A stretch of DNA of 64,000 nt, taken from positions 26,627,090 through 26,691,089 of the forward strand of contig OZ023274.1 in assembly GCA_964007475.1 (NCBI GenBank). The letters are read 5' to 3'. Source of the DNA: Hybos culiciformis (Eukaryota; Arthropoda; Insecta; Diptera; Hybotidae). Position numbers and translations under genes: made by a program. The notes under the pieces are model-generated. The model made no database searches and was not told the origin of the DNA. It saw only the letters and a program-made list of their open reading frames with translations. This document shows, piece after piece, positions 48,054 through 58,967 of this stretch (positions within the stretch are counted from its first letter, which is position 1; every line of letters starts with the position of its first letter).

Positions 48054-50201
48054 TATTTATTTATTTATTTATTTATTTATTCAACTCAAGACGAGCTAAT
48101 GTTTAGTTTACAAAATATTCAATATACAATAATAATAATTTACCTTATATATATATAACAAAGATTTTACGAAAAATATCACCATTACATTTGAAATAAT
48201 AAAAAAAACTACCTATATAAACATTACATATATCACAAATAATAAAATTTTATTTACAATTCAATAAAATTCAATATAAAATAGTGTTCTAATAAAGAAT
48301 ACAGAGAAAAATTATTTTATTCCCACCGTCAAGACCAATCCTCACTCATGTAATGAACACAATTTCCCTTTCAATGATGTTTTACCAATATCAAAATCAA
48401 AAATGTCCCCACACGCATTAGCCAGACCTAGCATTCTGGACATTGGCTCCGACCTGCCGTAGGATGTTCGGTGACTCTCCACCAAAAACAAATCAACCCT
48501 CCTAAGAGAACGTACCACAACACGAAACTTCACCTTGTTAAGAAGGGACGGTGATAAAACAACACCCTGTACGAGCTGATGAACGAAAACAATATCTGAA
48601 ATTTTCCTTCTCTTCTCCAATGAGTGAAGGCTCAGTAAATTCAGTCTTTCACCATATGAAAATACTACACCCCGTTCCAACTCTGCAACCATCAAGGGCA
48701 TGCCCTTTAAAGCGAATGCTGAAAACCTTCTCTGAACGGACTCAATTCGAGAGATATCAACCGCAAAGTGAGGAGACCATACCTGGCTTGAATATTCCAA
48801 AATCGGCCGAACCAACGTAATAAATAGTGAGCGAGTGACACCATAATCATTGAATTCCTTTGCCCATCTCTTAACAAATCCAGTCATAGAATTTGCCTTC
48901 ATAGAAATGTTGTTGTAGTGAAATTTAAAATTAAGCTTTGAGTCACAATGGACTCCAAGATCTTTGACAACTTGAACTCTTTCAACACTGCAACCATCAA
49001 TGCTATAATTAAACACTACAGGGCGCAACTTACGATGAAATGAGATAATCTGACATTTTTTAGTATAGTTATTTTGCTTACACCATATATTGAAATTATT
49101 CAGTTCTGTCTGTAACAAGCTACAATCTGACATGTCCGTAATTAATCTATAAATCTTCATATCATCGGCGTACGCATTAACCTTACACCTGTTCAGAATC
49201 AGAGCAACATCATTCACCGCAACAATAAATAAAAGTGGACCAAGATGACTTCCCTGGGGAACTCCAGAGGTGGCATAAAAAGGGGTCGAAATTGCAGATC
49301 TGAACTGCACTATATAACTACGACCCTCCAGATATTCCTTAATCCATTTCAAAAAAAATTCTGGGAAGCCAAGACGCTCCAACTTAAATAAAATCAAATC
49401 ATGGGAGAGAACATCAAAAGCCTTACTAAAGTCAGTGTAAATGACATCAGTTTGACGTCCTCTCTCCATATTCGAGTACGAGTCAGATACGATCTCCATT
49501 AAACTGGTCGTGGTAGACTTGCCCTTCAAGACGCCGTGTTGAAAATCCATTAAAAAACCTCTACAATGGAATGACAATTGGTCAATTAGAACCTTCTCAA
49601 ACAATTTTGGGAGGGCTGAAAGCTTAGCTATGGGTCTATAATTCCTGACATCATTTTTAGAGCCACTCTTGTGAAATGGTCTTATGAAAGAGGTTTTCCA
49701 TATGTCAGGAAAAATCGAGCACCGAAGTGACATTTTGAATAATAAAGAAATAAGAAAAGAAAGTTCGTTGCTACAAAACTTTAGAACAATAGCCGGAAGG
49801 CCATCTGGCCCAGGCGAGCAGTCATCATCAAGACGTTTAGACAAATCTGAAATTATGGACTCGTCAATTGAAAAGGAATTTAGTGAAGTTTTGGGAAGTG
49901 AATTTAAATAGTCAAAATAATCGGGGTCAACTTGAAAACTGGACTGAGACGAGTATGTTTCTGAAAAAAATGAACCAAAAAAATTTGAGATGACATAGGA
50001 GTCGGTGGAGCTGACTCCATTTAAGCTCAGAGAAGGTGGAAAATTATCACTTTTCTTCTTAATATTAATAAACCGCCAGAATCCCTTGGCATTCGAAAAT
50101 AAGCCAGCACCAATTGATGCAACATAATTATTGTAAGATACTTCGAGTTGAATTTTAAACTCTTGAAATAAGGATCTAAAGGAAACGTAATCGACCAACA
50201 A
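48054..50201 (-). mobile_element. 5'-truncated Jockey-type LINE
   Basis: Reads on the minus strand from about 50201 to a (TAAA)n tail at 48054-48086 (TTTA on plus). The 3' UTR is about 255 bp. The endonuclease part and any ORF1 are missing, as expected for incomplete reverse transcription. At the truncation point the 22-bp sequence 50196-50217 is repeated at 50218-50239. Confidence 0.85.
48342..50201 (-). CDS. LINE reverse transcriptase (ORF2 fragment)
   Basis: An uninterrupted 619-codon frame. It copies the element's RNA at a nicked target. Visible reverse transcriptase blocks in order: SPGPDGLPAIVLKF, NYRPIAKLSALPKLFEKVL, FQHGVLKGKSTTT, YTDFSKAFDVLSHDLI, SGVPQGSHLGPLLFI, the catalytic YADDMKIY, and VKDLGVHCDSKLNF of the thumb side. 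The C-terminal third resembles Jockey-group insect LINEs. The N-terminal endonuclease domain is absent, so the fragment cannot move itself. Intactness of over 600 codons suggests a recent insertion. Confidence 0.9.
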   Translation of the reverse strand: MLVDYVSFRSLFQEFKIQLEVSYNNYVASIGAGLFSNAKGFWRFINIKKKSDNFPPSLSLNGVSSTDSYVISNFFGSFFSETYSSQSSFQVDPDYFDYLNSLPKTSLNSFSIDESIISDLSKRLDDDCSPGPDGLPAIVLKFCSNELSFLISLLFKMSLRCSIFPDIWKTSFIRPFHKSGSKNDVRNYRPIAKLSALPKLFEKVLIDQLSFHCRGFLMDFQHGVLKGKSTTTSLMEIVSDSYSNMERGRQTDVIYTDFSKAFDVLSHDLILFKLERLGFPEFFLKWIKEYLEGRSYIVQFRSAISTPFYATSGVPQGSHLGPLLFIVAVNDVALILNRCKVNAYADDMKIYRLITDMSDCSLLQTELNNFNIWCKQNNYTKKCQIISFHRKLRPVVFNYSIDGCSVERVQVVKDLGVHCDSKLNFKFHYNNISMKANSMTGFVKRWAKEFNDYGVTRSLFITLVRPILEYSSQVWSPHFAVDISRIESVQRRFSAFALKGMPLMVAELERGVVFSYGERLNLLSLHSLEKRRKISDIVFVHQLVQGVVLSPSLLNKVKFRVVVRSLRRVDLFLVESHRTSYGRSEPMSRMLGLANACGDIFDFDIGKTSLKGKLCSLHE

Positions 50202-50239
50202 TTGTGATGATTGTCTACAACAATTGTGATGATTGTCTA

Positions 50240-50508
50240 ATCAAAAACACAACTTGATTAAAAAAAATTTATTTGCGACTTCAAAGAGATATTGCTTGGG
50301 GGTTAGACTGGATTTTTTACTATCTTTACTTAAATGTATTGGTGAAATTTTATTATTTTATTCATTGTGAATTTACTATCTTCTCTACTGGCAGGATTTA
50401 AATCACGACAGTTGAGAAGATAGTTGACTGGATAGTCACAAATTTTTTTTTTTTACTTTTACCACTGGATATGGAACTCTGGATACCGAGTACAAAAAAA
50501 TAATGAAA

Positions 50509-50539
<31 letters not shown>

Positions 50540-50710
50540 GATTGAGAAAGGAAAAATGTAATCAGCTTGGAAATGCCGCCGCGCCGTTTAAAATTTTTGT
50601 AAAATTTTTCAACGGCTAAACTATTATATGATTTATAGACACGCTCCTGGCGTTAATCGTAAAAAACAGATTTTGGAACAAATTTTTCTTTTTGTATGGG
50701 TATTTATGAG
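50240..50710. other. Spacer with A28 run
   Basis: Between the LINE and the 15-bp array. It includes an A28 homopolymer at 50512-50539 (a possible retroposed tail or assembly-sensitive run). No gene seen. Confidence 0.5.
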
Positions 50711-51205
50711 GGGGGCAGACAGTTGCCCAAAAGACATTTGCCAATCTAACATTTGCCTACGGACATTTGACAATCTCACATTTGACAATCTGACATTTGA
50801 CAATCTGACATTTGACAATCTGACATTTGACAATCTGACATTTGACAATCTGACATTTGACAATCTGACATTTGACAATCTGACATTTGACAATCTGACA
50901 TTTGACAATCTGACATGTGACAATCTGACAATTGACAATCTGACATTTGACAATCTGACATTTGACAATCTGACATTTTACAATCTGACATTTGACAATA
51001 TGACATTTGACAATCTGACATTTGACAATCTGACATTTGACAATCTGACATTTGACAATCTGACATTTGACAATCTGACAAATGAAAATCTGACATTTGA
51101 CAATCTGACATTTGACAATGTGACATCTGACAATCTTACATTTGACAATATGACATTTGACAATCTGACATTTGACAATATGACATTTGACAATCTGACA
51201 TTTCG
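50711..51205 (+). repeat. 15-bp tandem array (TGACATTTGACAATC)n with GGGGGCAG-type edge
   Basis: About 29 near-perfect 15-bp units from 50765, led by a diverged edge, GGGGGCAGACAGTTGCCCAA AAGACATTTGCC. A unit length divisible by three and free of stops gives long frames on both strands (Phe-Asp-Asn-Leu-Thr repeats on plus); I treat these as repeat artefacts. Confidence 0.9.
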
Positions 51206-51817
51206 TCAACTGATTCAATACTTGTCGTATGTTAAGAAATTCTGATTTTGGCAAATCAAGTTTGAAGTTGAAATTGAATTAACTTTTTTTTCTTACGGTA
51301 GATTTGGCTGAAATTTGGACAGAATGTGAAAAATATTATATATTTCTAAAATGCGATTATTAAAGTTCTTTAAAATTAAATCTTAATATACTTATTTAAG
51401 TAAATGTACAATAACATATTGTCGTATGTTAAGTTATGACACAAATTCGTTTTTACTCTATGGACATACGACAATATTCACAAACATACGACTAATAGAG
51501 AGTAAAATTTGATTAATAAATTATTGTCGTATGTCCAATAATTTTCTATCTTCAAAATAGATTAAACAGAGATTTATTTTTAAAACATTTTTTTATTGAA
51601 AATAAAACAAACTTTCATAGTAAATTAACACAATATTTCAAATAAATTTTAGTAAACAAATTAATAATACAAAATAATACAAAACAATCACATTTAATTC
51701 ATTTTTTATATAACTAAAAAATATTACGAACCTATCACATTTAAATCAAAAATATTATATAAGAAATAAAAAAATATCATATATAAAAATGTTTTCGAAC
51801 CTATCACATTTTATTCA

Positions 51818-52111
51818 CTTATAGCATAGAGTAATAATATTTATAAGAGGGTCAGAATTCATACAAGTAAATTTCAGAATTTTTTTTCAAATAACTCAAA
51901 AATGATGACAATATTTTCAATGTATTGAATAAAAATTTTATACTCAAATGTGTTTATTCTTAATACAATATAAAAATAATAAAATTAAAATAAACACATT
52001 TGAGTTAAAAAATGTTACTCAATACATTCAAAATATTGTCATAATTTTTGAAAAAAATTTACTTGTATGAATTCTGTCCCTCTTATAAATATTATTACTC
52101 AATGCTTATAG
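51818..52111. repeat. Foldback MITE inside the element core
   Basis: GAGTAATAATATTTATAAGA with GGGTCAGAATTCATAC at the left, inverted at the right as GTATGAATTCTGTCCC and TCTTATAAATATTATTACTC. The arms are about 110 bp, with an AAACACATTTGAGT inner pair. Probably an independent insertion. Confidence 0.8.
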
Positions 52112-52239
52112 GTTATAGGTAATTATAAAATATATTTTATAAATAAAACAAGTATATCTTTGTATTTATCACTTGAATTCATTTAGGTAAGTAACTAAGG
52201 TAAGTGTCTTATATATTAACAACTTAAGTATAACTTAAT

Positions 52240-53075
52240 GAAGAATAGCATGGTAATAAGCTTTATCTTCATTTGGGAGATAAGGCACCTTAGATTTTAA
52301 ATCTGCTTTTTTGGCAGCTTGCAACGGTTTAGGAGGAACAACTATAAGTTGAACGGTAAGAACGTTAGTTTTGCAAAACGGCCCGTCTTTATCAAATTTG
52401 CAACTTTATACTCCAGTTGGTCTCCAGAAGATCTAAATTTAACATCGTAAGAATTGGAGTAGTCATATCATAAAAGTTTGTTTTTGAAATTGGAATCTGC
52501 TGGAAGCTCAATTCCGTAGAAACTTTACAATAAGATTTAAATATTTGAAATCTTGTGGAACCATTTGTAGAATTTTTAAAGAGACATTGGGATAGTTAAT
52601 TTTTAATAAATTTCTAATTTATGAGAATGGGCTTCCAATTTCAATATTTTAAAAAACAATTTCAATTACACTATGTACTAAATCCACTTCTTGAGTTCAT
52701 AGAATCACCGGATTCAGAAAACTTTTGTATTGTTTTAATATTGATTTCTATTTTGCGGAACGCATGAATCACTCCATAGGATTATTTTTTGAATCGCTGG
52801 ATGATCTTTCACAATAGCATTCAATATTTTGACTAAAGCGCTTGCAATATCATTTCCAGTTCTTCCACCTAACGATTACGGCCAAATGCTGCAATATGTC
52901 ATTTTTTTCAAATTGGGAATTATTAAAGTATCTGTCAAATTTAAAGTCTTTAACTTTTTTATAATAAAAATTAGACGCATTTCCACGAGGTAATGAAAAC
53001 ACATTTTGAAGATCGTAACACAAAACAGCCACAGACTTGACATGCGAGAATGAGTTATCCCACTTATAATAATTT
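52240..53075 (-). pseudogene. Decayed TE-like gene with WSDSC-QNRN motif
   Basis: On the minus strand, frames broken by several indels and stops read SVAVLCYDLQNVFSLPRGNA then FYYKK (53060-52960). Next come GGRTGNDIASALVKILNAI (about 52870), IILWSDSCVPQNRN (about 52780) and a C-terminal piece ADLKSKVPYLPNEDKAYYHA (about 52320-52240). This order matches a multi-copy insect protein family I have seen annotated as uncharacterised or DUF7869-like (CYDLQ, FYK, D-x-C-x-x-QNRN). The conserved Asp suggests an RNase H-like nuclease, but that is inference. At least two frameshifts separate the blocks. Confidence 0.7.
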
Positions 53076-53404
53076 CTTGTTGTATGTTAACGGAAAATAT
53101 AAACATACGACAAGTATTTATTATAAATTAAAAAATACGCACTTGTTGTCTCTTACATACGACAAGTATTGAAAATGCAAAAAAAAGTGCATAATATGTA
53201 TAGAATATTTGTCGTATGTTTAATATTTGATTACATACGACAACTATTTAATTCTATACCTTTATTTTCATTAACATACGACAAAGTGAACACTTCATAA
53301 CTCGGAAACTAATATTATTTTCAAATTCTGATCACCGCAAATGAAAGAGCGTGTTCCAAAACTCCCAAAACAGCTCTAATCCACAAAAATCGAAAATTCA
53401 ACAT

Positions 53405-53566
53405 ACGACAATCTTACATTTGACAATCTGACATTTGCCAACGGACATTTGCCACAGGACATTTGCCCATGAATATCTGACATTTGACAATCCGACATTT
53501 GCCAACGGACATTTGCCAATTCTACATTTGCCAACGGACATTTGCCAATTCTACATTTGCCAACGG
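53405..53566 (+). repeat. Second 15-bp-type array, left part
   Basis: ACATTTGACAATCTG and ACATTTGCCAACGG variants, same orientation as the array at 50711. It is split by the hAT-type element: the array resumes at 55168. Confidence 0.85.
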
Positions 53567-55167
53567 CAGGCCCGGTTCAAGCTAATTCGGCGCCCTGTGC
53601 TGATTTTGGAAATTGCGCCCATAAGCATAGTATAAGTCATTTTCACGTCACCGTTGAGGTAAACTATACTAACGCGATTTTTTTAACGAGGTATTCCCAG
53701 TAGGTCTAGTGCTAGTCCTCAAACTAATAAAATAAATATCCTCAAATAAATAAATAAATAAATATACATACATTAGGTAGAAAAAGTCTGCGTACGGGTT
53801 TGTTTTCTTATTTTTTGTTCGACATGTTCCCAGTTTTGATGTCATTTAACTGGGGCCAGATTCTATAAGGAAAATGTACTAAAAAATGTGGTGTGGTTTC
53901 GTTATTTTGCTTTCTGTAACATTAAAATTGTTGTTCGAGCAACATTTTTTAAGCAACATCAAATTAGGTGTTGCTTAATAATTTTTTGTGGTTTTTGTAA
54001 AATTTTTTTTAGTATATTTTAAAATAAAAGCGCGAAAGGCCAAAAAAAAACTTTAAAGTTTTTAAAGAAGTTTTAAAACTTCTCATTGCGAAAAAATTCT
54101 TTTCGCATATGTAACTTCCTACTTACCTATCTAAAATATGAAAACTTTTTTCGGACCCGTATCATTGAAATGGGGGGTCAGTTGTTAAAAAAACTTATAT
54201 TTGGGTATCTGGGGACGGTCCCCAGTAAATTTCAGATAAAACGAATTATTTGAGATTATTTTATAATTTTTTTTATGCCTACAAAATAATTTTTTTTTTA
54301 TTTAAAAAAAAAAAAAACATAAAATACAATTTTTCATGTCAAAAATCCTTTAAAGCAGTGACGTCGAACATTTTAGTAGAATTTTTTTTATAGGGTTGAA
54401 AATTTAGCCACATTTAGATTATGAACAACATTGCTTACAGAAAGATAATTTTTTTAAACCACACAAAACTGTGTTTTAAAAAATCAAAAATGTGGTTCTC
54501 AAATAAAAAGTTACAGAATCTGGCTCCAGGACTCTATAAAAAAAAAAATTTTATCAAAATTTAAATTTTGAGAAATATCAATTTTTGAAAAAGTCTGCGT
54601 ACAGCCGGTTTTAATGCCGCGTCTCAGAAAATAACTTGTAATGTTATTTGGAAGGCAATTGAATGTAGATAATTTTGCGCCATATAATTTTATCCATACG
54701 ACAAGTGAAAAGGTCAAAAATCGCCTTTGAAAGTCATAGAAATAGCTTACAGCCGCTGTGGAAAACAGGTTAGTTAGATTTTGAAAAAAAAAAAAAAAAA
54801 TGTTTTTACAAAAAAACTGTTTTCATAGAGTCCTTTGACATGAAAAACTGGGAACATGTTGAACAAAAAATAAGAAAACGAGCCCATGTGCAGACTTTTT
54901 GTACCTAGTGTATGCCAAAAAAAATATTGACATATATACTATGTTGATTTTATTCTATGCTAAATTTTTATTTGCACATCAGGCGCTCATGGTATACAAA
55001 AAATATTGTATACTGTGATTTTTTTCTGGGTTGAGTTTTTTTGTGCACAGTAGCACAGTAGTCAATTTCGAATGCATTTGCATGTTCTTGACTACATCGA
55101 TTGGCGCCCTATTCGTTAGGCGCCCTGTGCAAGTGCACATCATGCACATATAGCTGGACCGGCCCTG
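53567..55167. mobile_element. hAT-type non-autonomous element, 1,601 bp, 8-bp TSD
   Basis: Imperfect TIRs CAGGCCCGGTTCAAGCTA and TAGCTGGACCGGCCCTG with the exact 8-bp duplication GCCAACGG (53559-53566, 55168-55175), itself part of the array unit. GGCGCCCTGTGC occurs near both ends (53590, 55120). The interior holds a foldback (53770-54910, AGAAAAAGTCTGCGTAC arms), and inside that another TIR pair (GGGGCCAGATTCTATAA at 53852, inverse near 54523). No transposase. Confidence 0.85.
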
Positions 55168-55332
55168 GCCAACGGACATTTGCCAATCCTACATTTGCCA
55201 ACGGACATTTGCCAATCGGACATTTGCCAACGGACATTTGACAATCTGACATTTGACAATCTGACATTTGACAATCTGACATTTGACAATCTGACATTTG
55301 ACAATCTGACATTTGACAATCCGACATTTGAC
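55168..55332 (+). repeat. Second 15-bp-type array, right part
   Basis: It continues the array interrupted at 53567: ACATTTGCCAACGG units give way to TGACATTTGACAATC units, ending near ACATTTGACCAG. Confidence 0.85.
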
Positions 55333-55892
55333 CAGTTTTTTCGTTTTACAAAACTTACTTTTTTATGAAAAAATTTACTTTTTTTTTTGAAAAAATTTAG
55401 TAAGTTTTCGTTAGAATATTGCAGAAAAATCCTAGAATGTTGGAAATAAACCCCAGAACACGCAATTCGCATTGTATTTATTCACTGTGATTTATAAATA
55501 TACTAGCTACGACTCTGACTGTTTCACTTTTGCAAGTGGAATATTTGTTATCAGGTTTATAGAGAATTTTAAAAGCCAGTTATTTTATAAATTTGGAGAA
55601 AACTATCTACGGGGAATTAAGATTTATCATTTTTACTTATTCATCGAATGAACAGGTTTCCAAACCAAACCAGATTTGTGTTTTTGATCATTTCCTCTTT
55701 TTATGTACAAAACTTGAATGAAATCGGACGCCAATCAGGTTTTAAAATAGCCTGTAATAACCCACGACCCGAGGTAAAGACATGGTGTAAGTTTGATCGA
55801 TTGAGCGGTAACGTATAGCAGACAGACAAACATACTTAAAGTTTTATATATATAAAAGAAGATAGAAGATATTTATAGTAAAAAAAATATGT
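55333..55892. other. Spacer with fragment of the 6655/20157 repeat
   Basis: AACTTGAATGAAATCGGACG at about 55710 and TCATTTCCTCTTTTTATGTA mark a single diverged unit of that family. Otherwise nothing recognised. Confidence 0.5.
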
Positions 55893-56266
55893 TACGGTGA
55901 ATGTACGAATTCCGGGGAATGTGAGCTTACTTTTGGTAAATGTTAATATTACAGTACATTTACCGGCCCGATTGGCCCGATTTTTGTGTAGGGCGTAGGG
56001 GGTTTACCCCTTATCTAAATAGGGCGGTGCGGGGTGGCGGGCGGGCGAACTGGGTGTCGGCCAGTGGATTTTACGGCGCGCGCCGCAAATCCCACTGACC
56101 GACCACCAGTTCGCCCGTCCGCCACCCCCACCCCTTTATTTTGGATAATGGGTAAACCCTCTACGCCCTACACAAAAATGGGGCCAATCGGGCCGGTAAA
56201 TGTAATGTAATATTAAAATTACGGGTGTTTAAACTCACATTCCCCGGAATTAGTACATTCACCGTA
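55893..56266. repeat. Foldback MITE with GC-rich centre
   Basis: TACGGTGAATGTACGAATTC at the left, inverse at the right; inner arms GGCCCGATTGGCCC... and GGCGGGCGGGCGAACTGG meet at GGCGCGCGCC near 56085. Arms are about 180 bp. Local GC is far above the window average. Parts recur near 26765-26870. Confidence 0.85.
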
Positions 56267-56368
56267 CCATACATAAAACCATAAAGTTAGTAGTCTTTAT
56301 AATATTTACGAGATGAATTAATCTAAAAATGTAGGTAAATCATTGAAAATGCAGAATTACAAATTTTT

Positions 56369-57180
56369 TTAAAGGTTTGTCCATGTCGCTTTAATAGTTT
56401 GTCCATGTCGTTGGAGGGAAAAGATCGATTGTTTTATATGTGTATATATATATATATTTCTTAAACTCTTTCCCGGATAGCATTCTGAAATTTTCATGAA
56501 CAAATCGGAAATGTCATCAGGTTTCAAAAATGACAGGGCCACCAGCATTCGGATTGCTTTCTGAAATTCCATATTGTTAATAAACGTAATTTGGAGTCCT
56601 TCTTTTCTAACTTTGCCAAAAAAAATTTTTGCTAGATGAAATAATTTAAATATAATATGTATTATAATATATAATGTATAATAAATATAATATATGTAAT
56701 TCGGGGTCCTTCTTTTTTAACTTTGCCATATATATTTTTTGCTAGATGAAGGTAGCGTCCATGTTCCATATGCCTTTCATTGCTGTATGCTCCAAATCGC
56801 ATATTATATATGGCCTTAAGACTTGTCCTCTTTTTTTGGCTTTTTCACTTCTTCGGGTATTTCAAATGTAATGTCTTGCGGCTCCTTTTGTGTTATAACT
56901 ATTCTATAAATTCTCCTTGTAAGAGTCAAACAACTTTCCTTTTCTGGCAGAATTAGAGCCAAATTATCTATTTCTTCTTGGCTTTTTCCTTCTTTGGAAA
57001 GAATGCTCTGGTAAATTTTACTGGTGCTCCCTCTTATTGAGCTAGAAGCTGGTTCTTTCATTTTATTTGCTGCCAATCTTTTCTTGGATTTGGTCAAATC
57101 CGGAGCACGGTTATGTTCATTTCTCACTTCTATAATGACGTCATAATTTTCCTTCAATAACGCAAGACATCTTAAGGACT
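56369..57180 (-). pseudogene. MULE-type transposase remnant with FLYWCH-like zinc-finger end
   Basis: Minus-strand pieces in order. 57180-56816 has KRKSLRCLALL, NEHNRAPDLTKSKKRLAANK and an Ile/Leu-rich tail, typical of the segment after a FLYWCH zinc finger. 56815-56750 has a CDLEHTAMKGIW-like block. Next come LAKNIYGKVKKEG and its second copy FHLAKIFFGKVRKEGLQITF (a 110-bp tandem duplication at 56589-56752), then AIRMLVALSFLKPDDISDLF. These match the MULE domain order, but the catalytic centre between the first two pieces is missing and frames shift. Non-functional. Confidence 0.75.
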
Positions 57181-57317
57181 TCCTTTTTGTACATCTTCAT
57201 TGGCTTCTGGTTAGCAGCTGCGTAAAAGTTACTCATTATGTTATTTAAGATTTACCATAATTAAGAATTATCATTTTAAGGTAAATTTTATTCGAATTAA
57301 GAAAATAAGTTACTTGG

Positions 57318-57739
57318 AGTTTATACTGGATGGTTTCGAAGATTAAAACTAAAATTATTTTTGAATGTGTACGTAAAATTTGAATAAAAGTAAATAATTT
57401 TCGTTTTAATCCGGACTAAAAATCTTGGTTAAATATTTGATTAATTTTGATCAAAAAAAGAAAAAAAAAAATAAAAAAAAAAATAATTAAAAAGTCAAAT
57501 AATGTTCATATTTATTAGATTTTTGCTTCAATTTTAAAATAATAACTACAGAACTTTGAAAATTGAAATACTTTAAAATGAAATACATGACAATTAATTG
57601 AAAAATTTTTCTTTATTTTTTTTAGTCCGATAAAAAAAAGATTTTTAATCTAGACGTCGAAGATTATTTCGAATTTTCCTACAAAAATACATTCAAAAAT
57701 AATTTTAGTTTTAATCTTCGAAACCATCTAGTATAAACA
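57318..57739. repeat. Foldback MITE, about 55-bp arms
   Basis: GTTTATACTGGATGGTTTCG, AAGATTAAAACTAAAATTAT at the left and the inverse ending AGTATAAAC at the right. A second inner pair TAAAAATCTTGGTT / AAAAAGATTTTTAA lies further in. Non-coding. Confidence 0.8.
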
Positions 57740-58087
57740 CTAGGTTAAATATATTGTATTAAAACAATTTTTAAAATATCTTATATTTTTTAATAAAATC
57801 AAAAAGTTTTCTAAATTAACAACAATAAACTTATATATTAACTAAATTTAACCAACAACGCCGAACATTTTAATATTAGAATTAAAGGATTTGACTCTTT
57901 AAAATATTGGAAATAGCCATATATTTATTTTTCTTTTTACGGGTTGTTTTGGATTAAGCAAATCATTTTCCGCTTTTTTTATGAGTCCTCTTGGAGTCCT
58001 CTTGGAGCTCATCCATTAACATTAGCTGATCAAAAGGGAGCACTGAATTATGACCGCATGAATTATGAAATCGGAAAAAGTTTGTAT

Positions 58088-58382
58088 AAGCGGGCAAAAT
58101 TCATTTTTCCGCGCAAAAAAATGTCTGTTGACCGCGCGGTCAAATTTCATTTTTTTTATAAATTGAGGCGCGTACAAAATGTCTGTTGACCGCGCGGCCA
58201 CATTTCATTTTTTTTTATAAATTGAGGCGCGGTCAAAATTCATTTTGAAAATGAATTTTGCCCGCACATTTTCCCGCGGTCAAATTCATTTTTTTTATAA
58301 ATTGAGTCGTGGCCAAAATTCATTTTGAAAATGAATTTTGTCCGCACAATTTGCCGCGGTCAAAATTCATTTTTTTTAAATT
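58088..58382 (+). repeat. Tandem repeat, unit about 75 bp, about 4 copies
   Basis: Units contain TTGACCGCGCGGTCAAA-type palindromes, TTTTTTTATAAATTGAGGCG and, in the later copies, the palindrome AAATTCATTTTGAAAATGAA. Each unit can form two hairpins. Confidence 0.8.
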
Positions 58383-58967
58383 GAGTTGCTGCCGGGAACG
58401 TGAGTATTATGCAGAAAAGTTATTGAGAAGATACTATTCATTTTAAATGACTTCATACCGCGTCCCATTCGTTCGCAGGAAGCCCGTCAAGAAAAAAAAA
58501 TAAGAAAATGTGGGTTCGGGGCGATTTTAGCAGAGGCGGTTTTAACGGTGTCGGGGCCCCTGGCGCTGAAAAAAAAATGGGCCCCTACTCTCTAAATTAA
58601 AATAAAATAAAACAATATTAATTAAAATTTAATGAAAAACCTCAAACAAAATCAATTTCATTTAAATATTATTTCAATGCCTCTATATATCTAGCCTGGA
58701 AACTCAATTTTTTTCACGAAGTTTTTCAAAATCAAACTTCGTAAAACTTTCGACTCTATCGAAACCTAAAGGTATAAACACAATTGGGGATACAAGCTAC
58801 AAACGACTGTCAAATGAAAATAGCCACCGTATATTTATATGAGAGTGAACACAATTGGAGCTTCTGACTACAAGCTACTTTATCGCCGGGCGACAAAATA
58901 GAAAATTTTCTATTTTTGTATCCCGGCTACAACTTCAACAGCTGACAATCATTTTCTTCCCCCCTTA

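Larger units (their letters stand above)
51222..53411. mobile_element. Element core with 12 copies of TTGTCGTATGTT in two clusters
   Basis: Left cluster at 51222, 51419, 51464(-), 51484(-), 51524; right cluster at 53077, 53102(-), 53155(-), 53209, 53233(-), 53273(-), 53400(-). The minus sites read AACATACGACAA. None lies in the 1.5 kb between except other repeat material. Clustered subterminal motifs in both orientations are typical of transposase binding sites in DNA transposons. The TE-like pseudogene lies between the clusters and 15-bp arrays flank them. Confidence 0.7.

Noticed and set aside
50765..51205. CRISPR-like array
   Set aside because: Units are contiguous with no spacers, and the context is eukaryotic.
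50628..51254. 205- and 165-residue repeat proteins in the 15-bp array
   Set aside because: Every frame of the stop-free 15-bp unit is open; overlapping frames on both strands show there is no selection for one.
51222..53411. TTGTCGTATGTT sites as host transcription-factor sites
   Set aside because: No host gene nearby uses them, and they bracket a TE-like pseudogene within repeat material.
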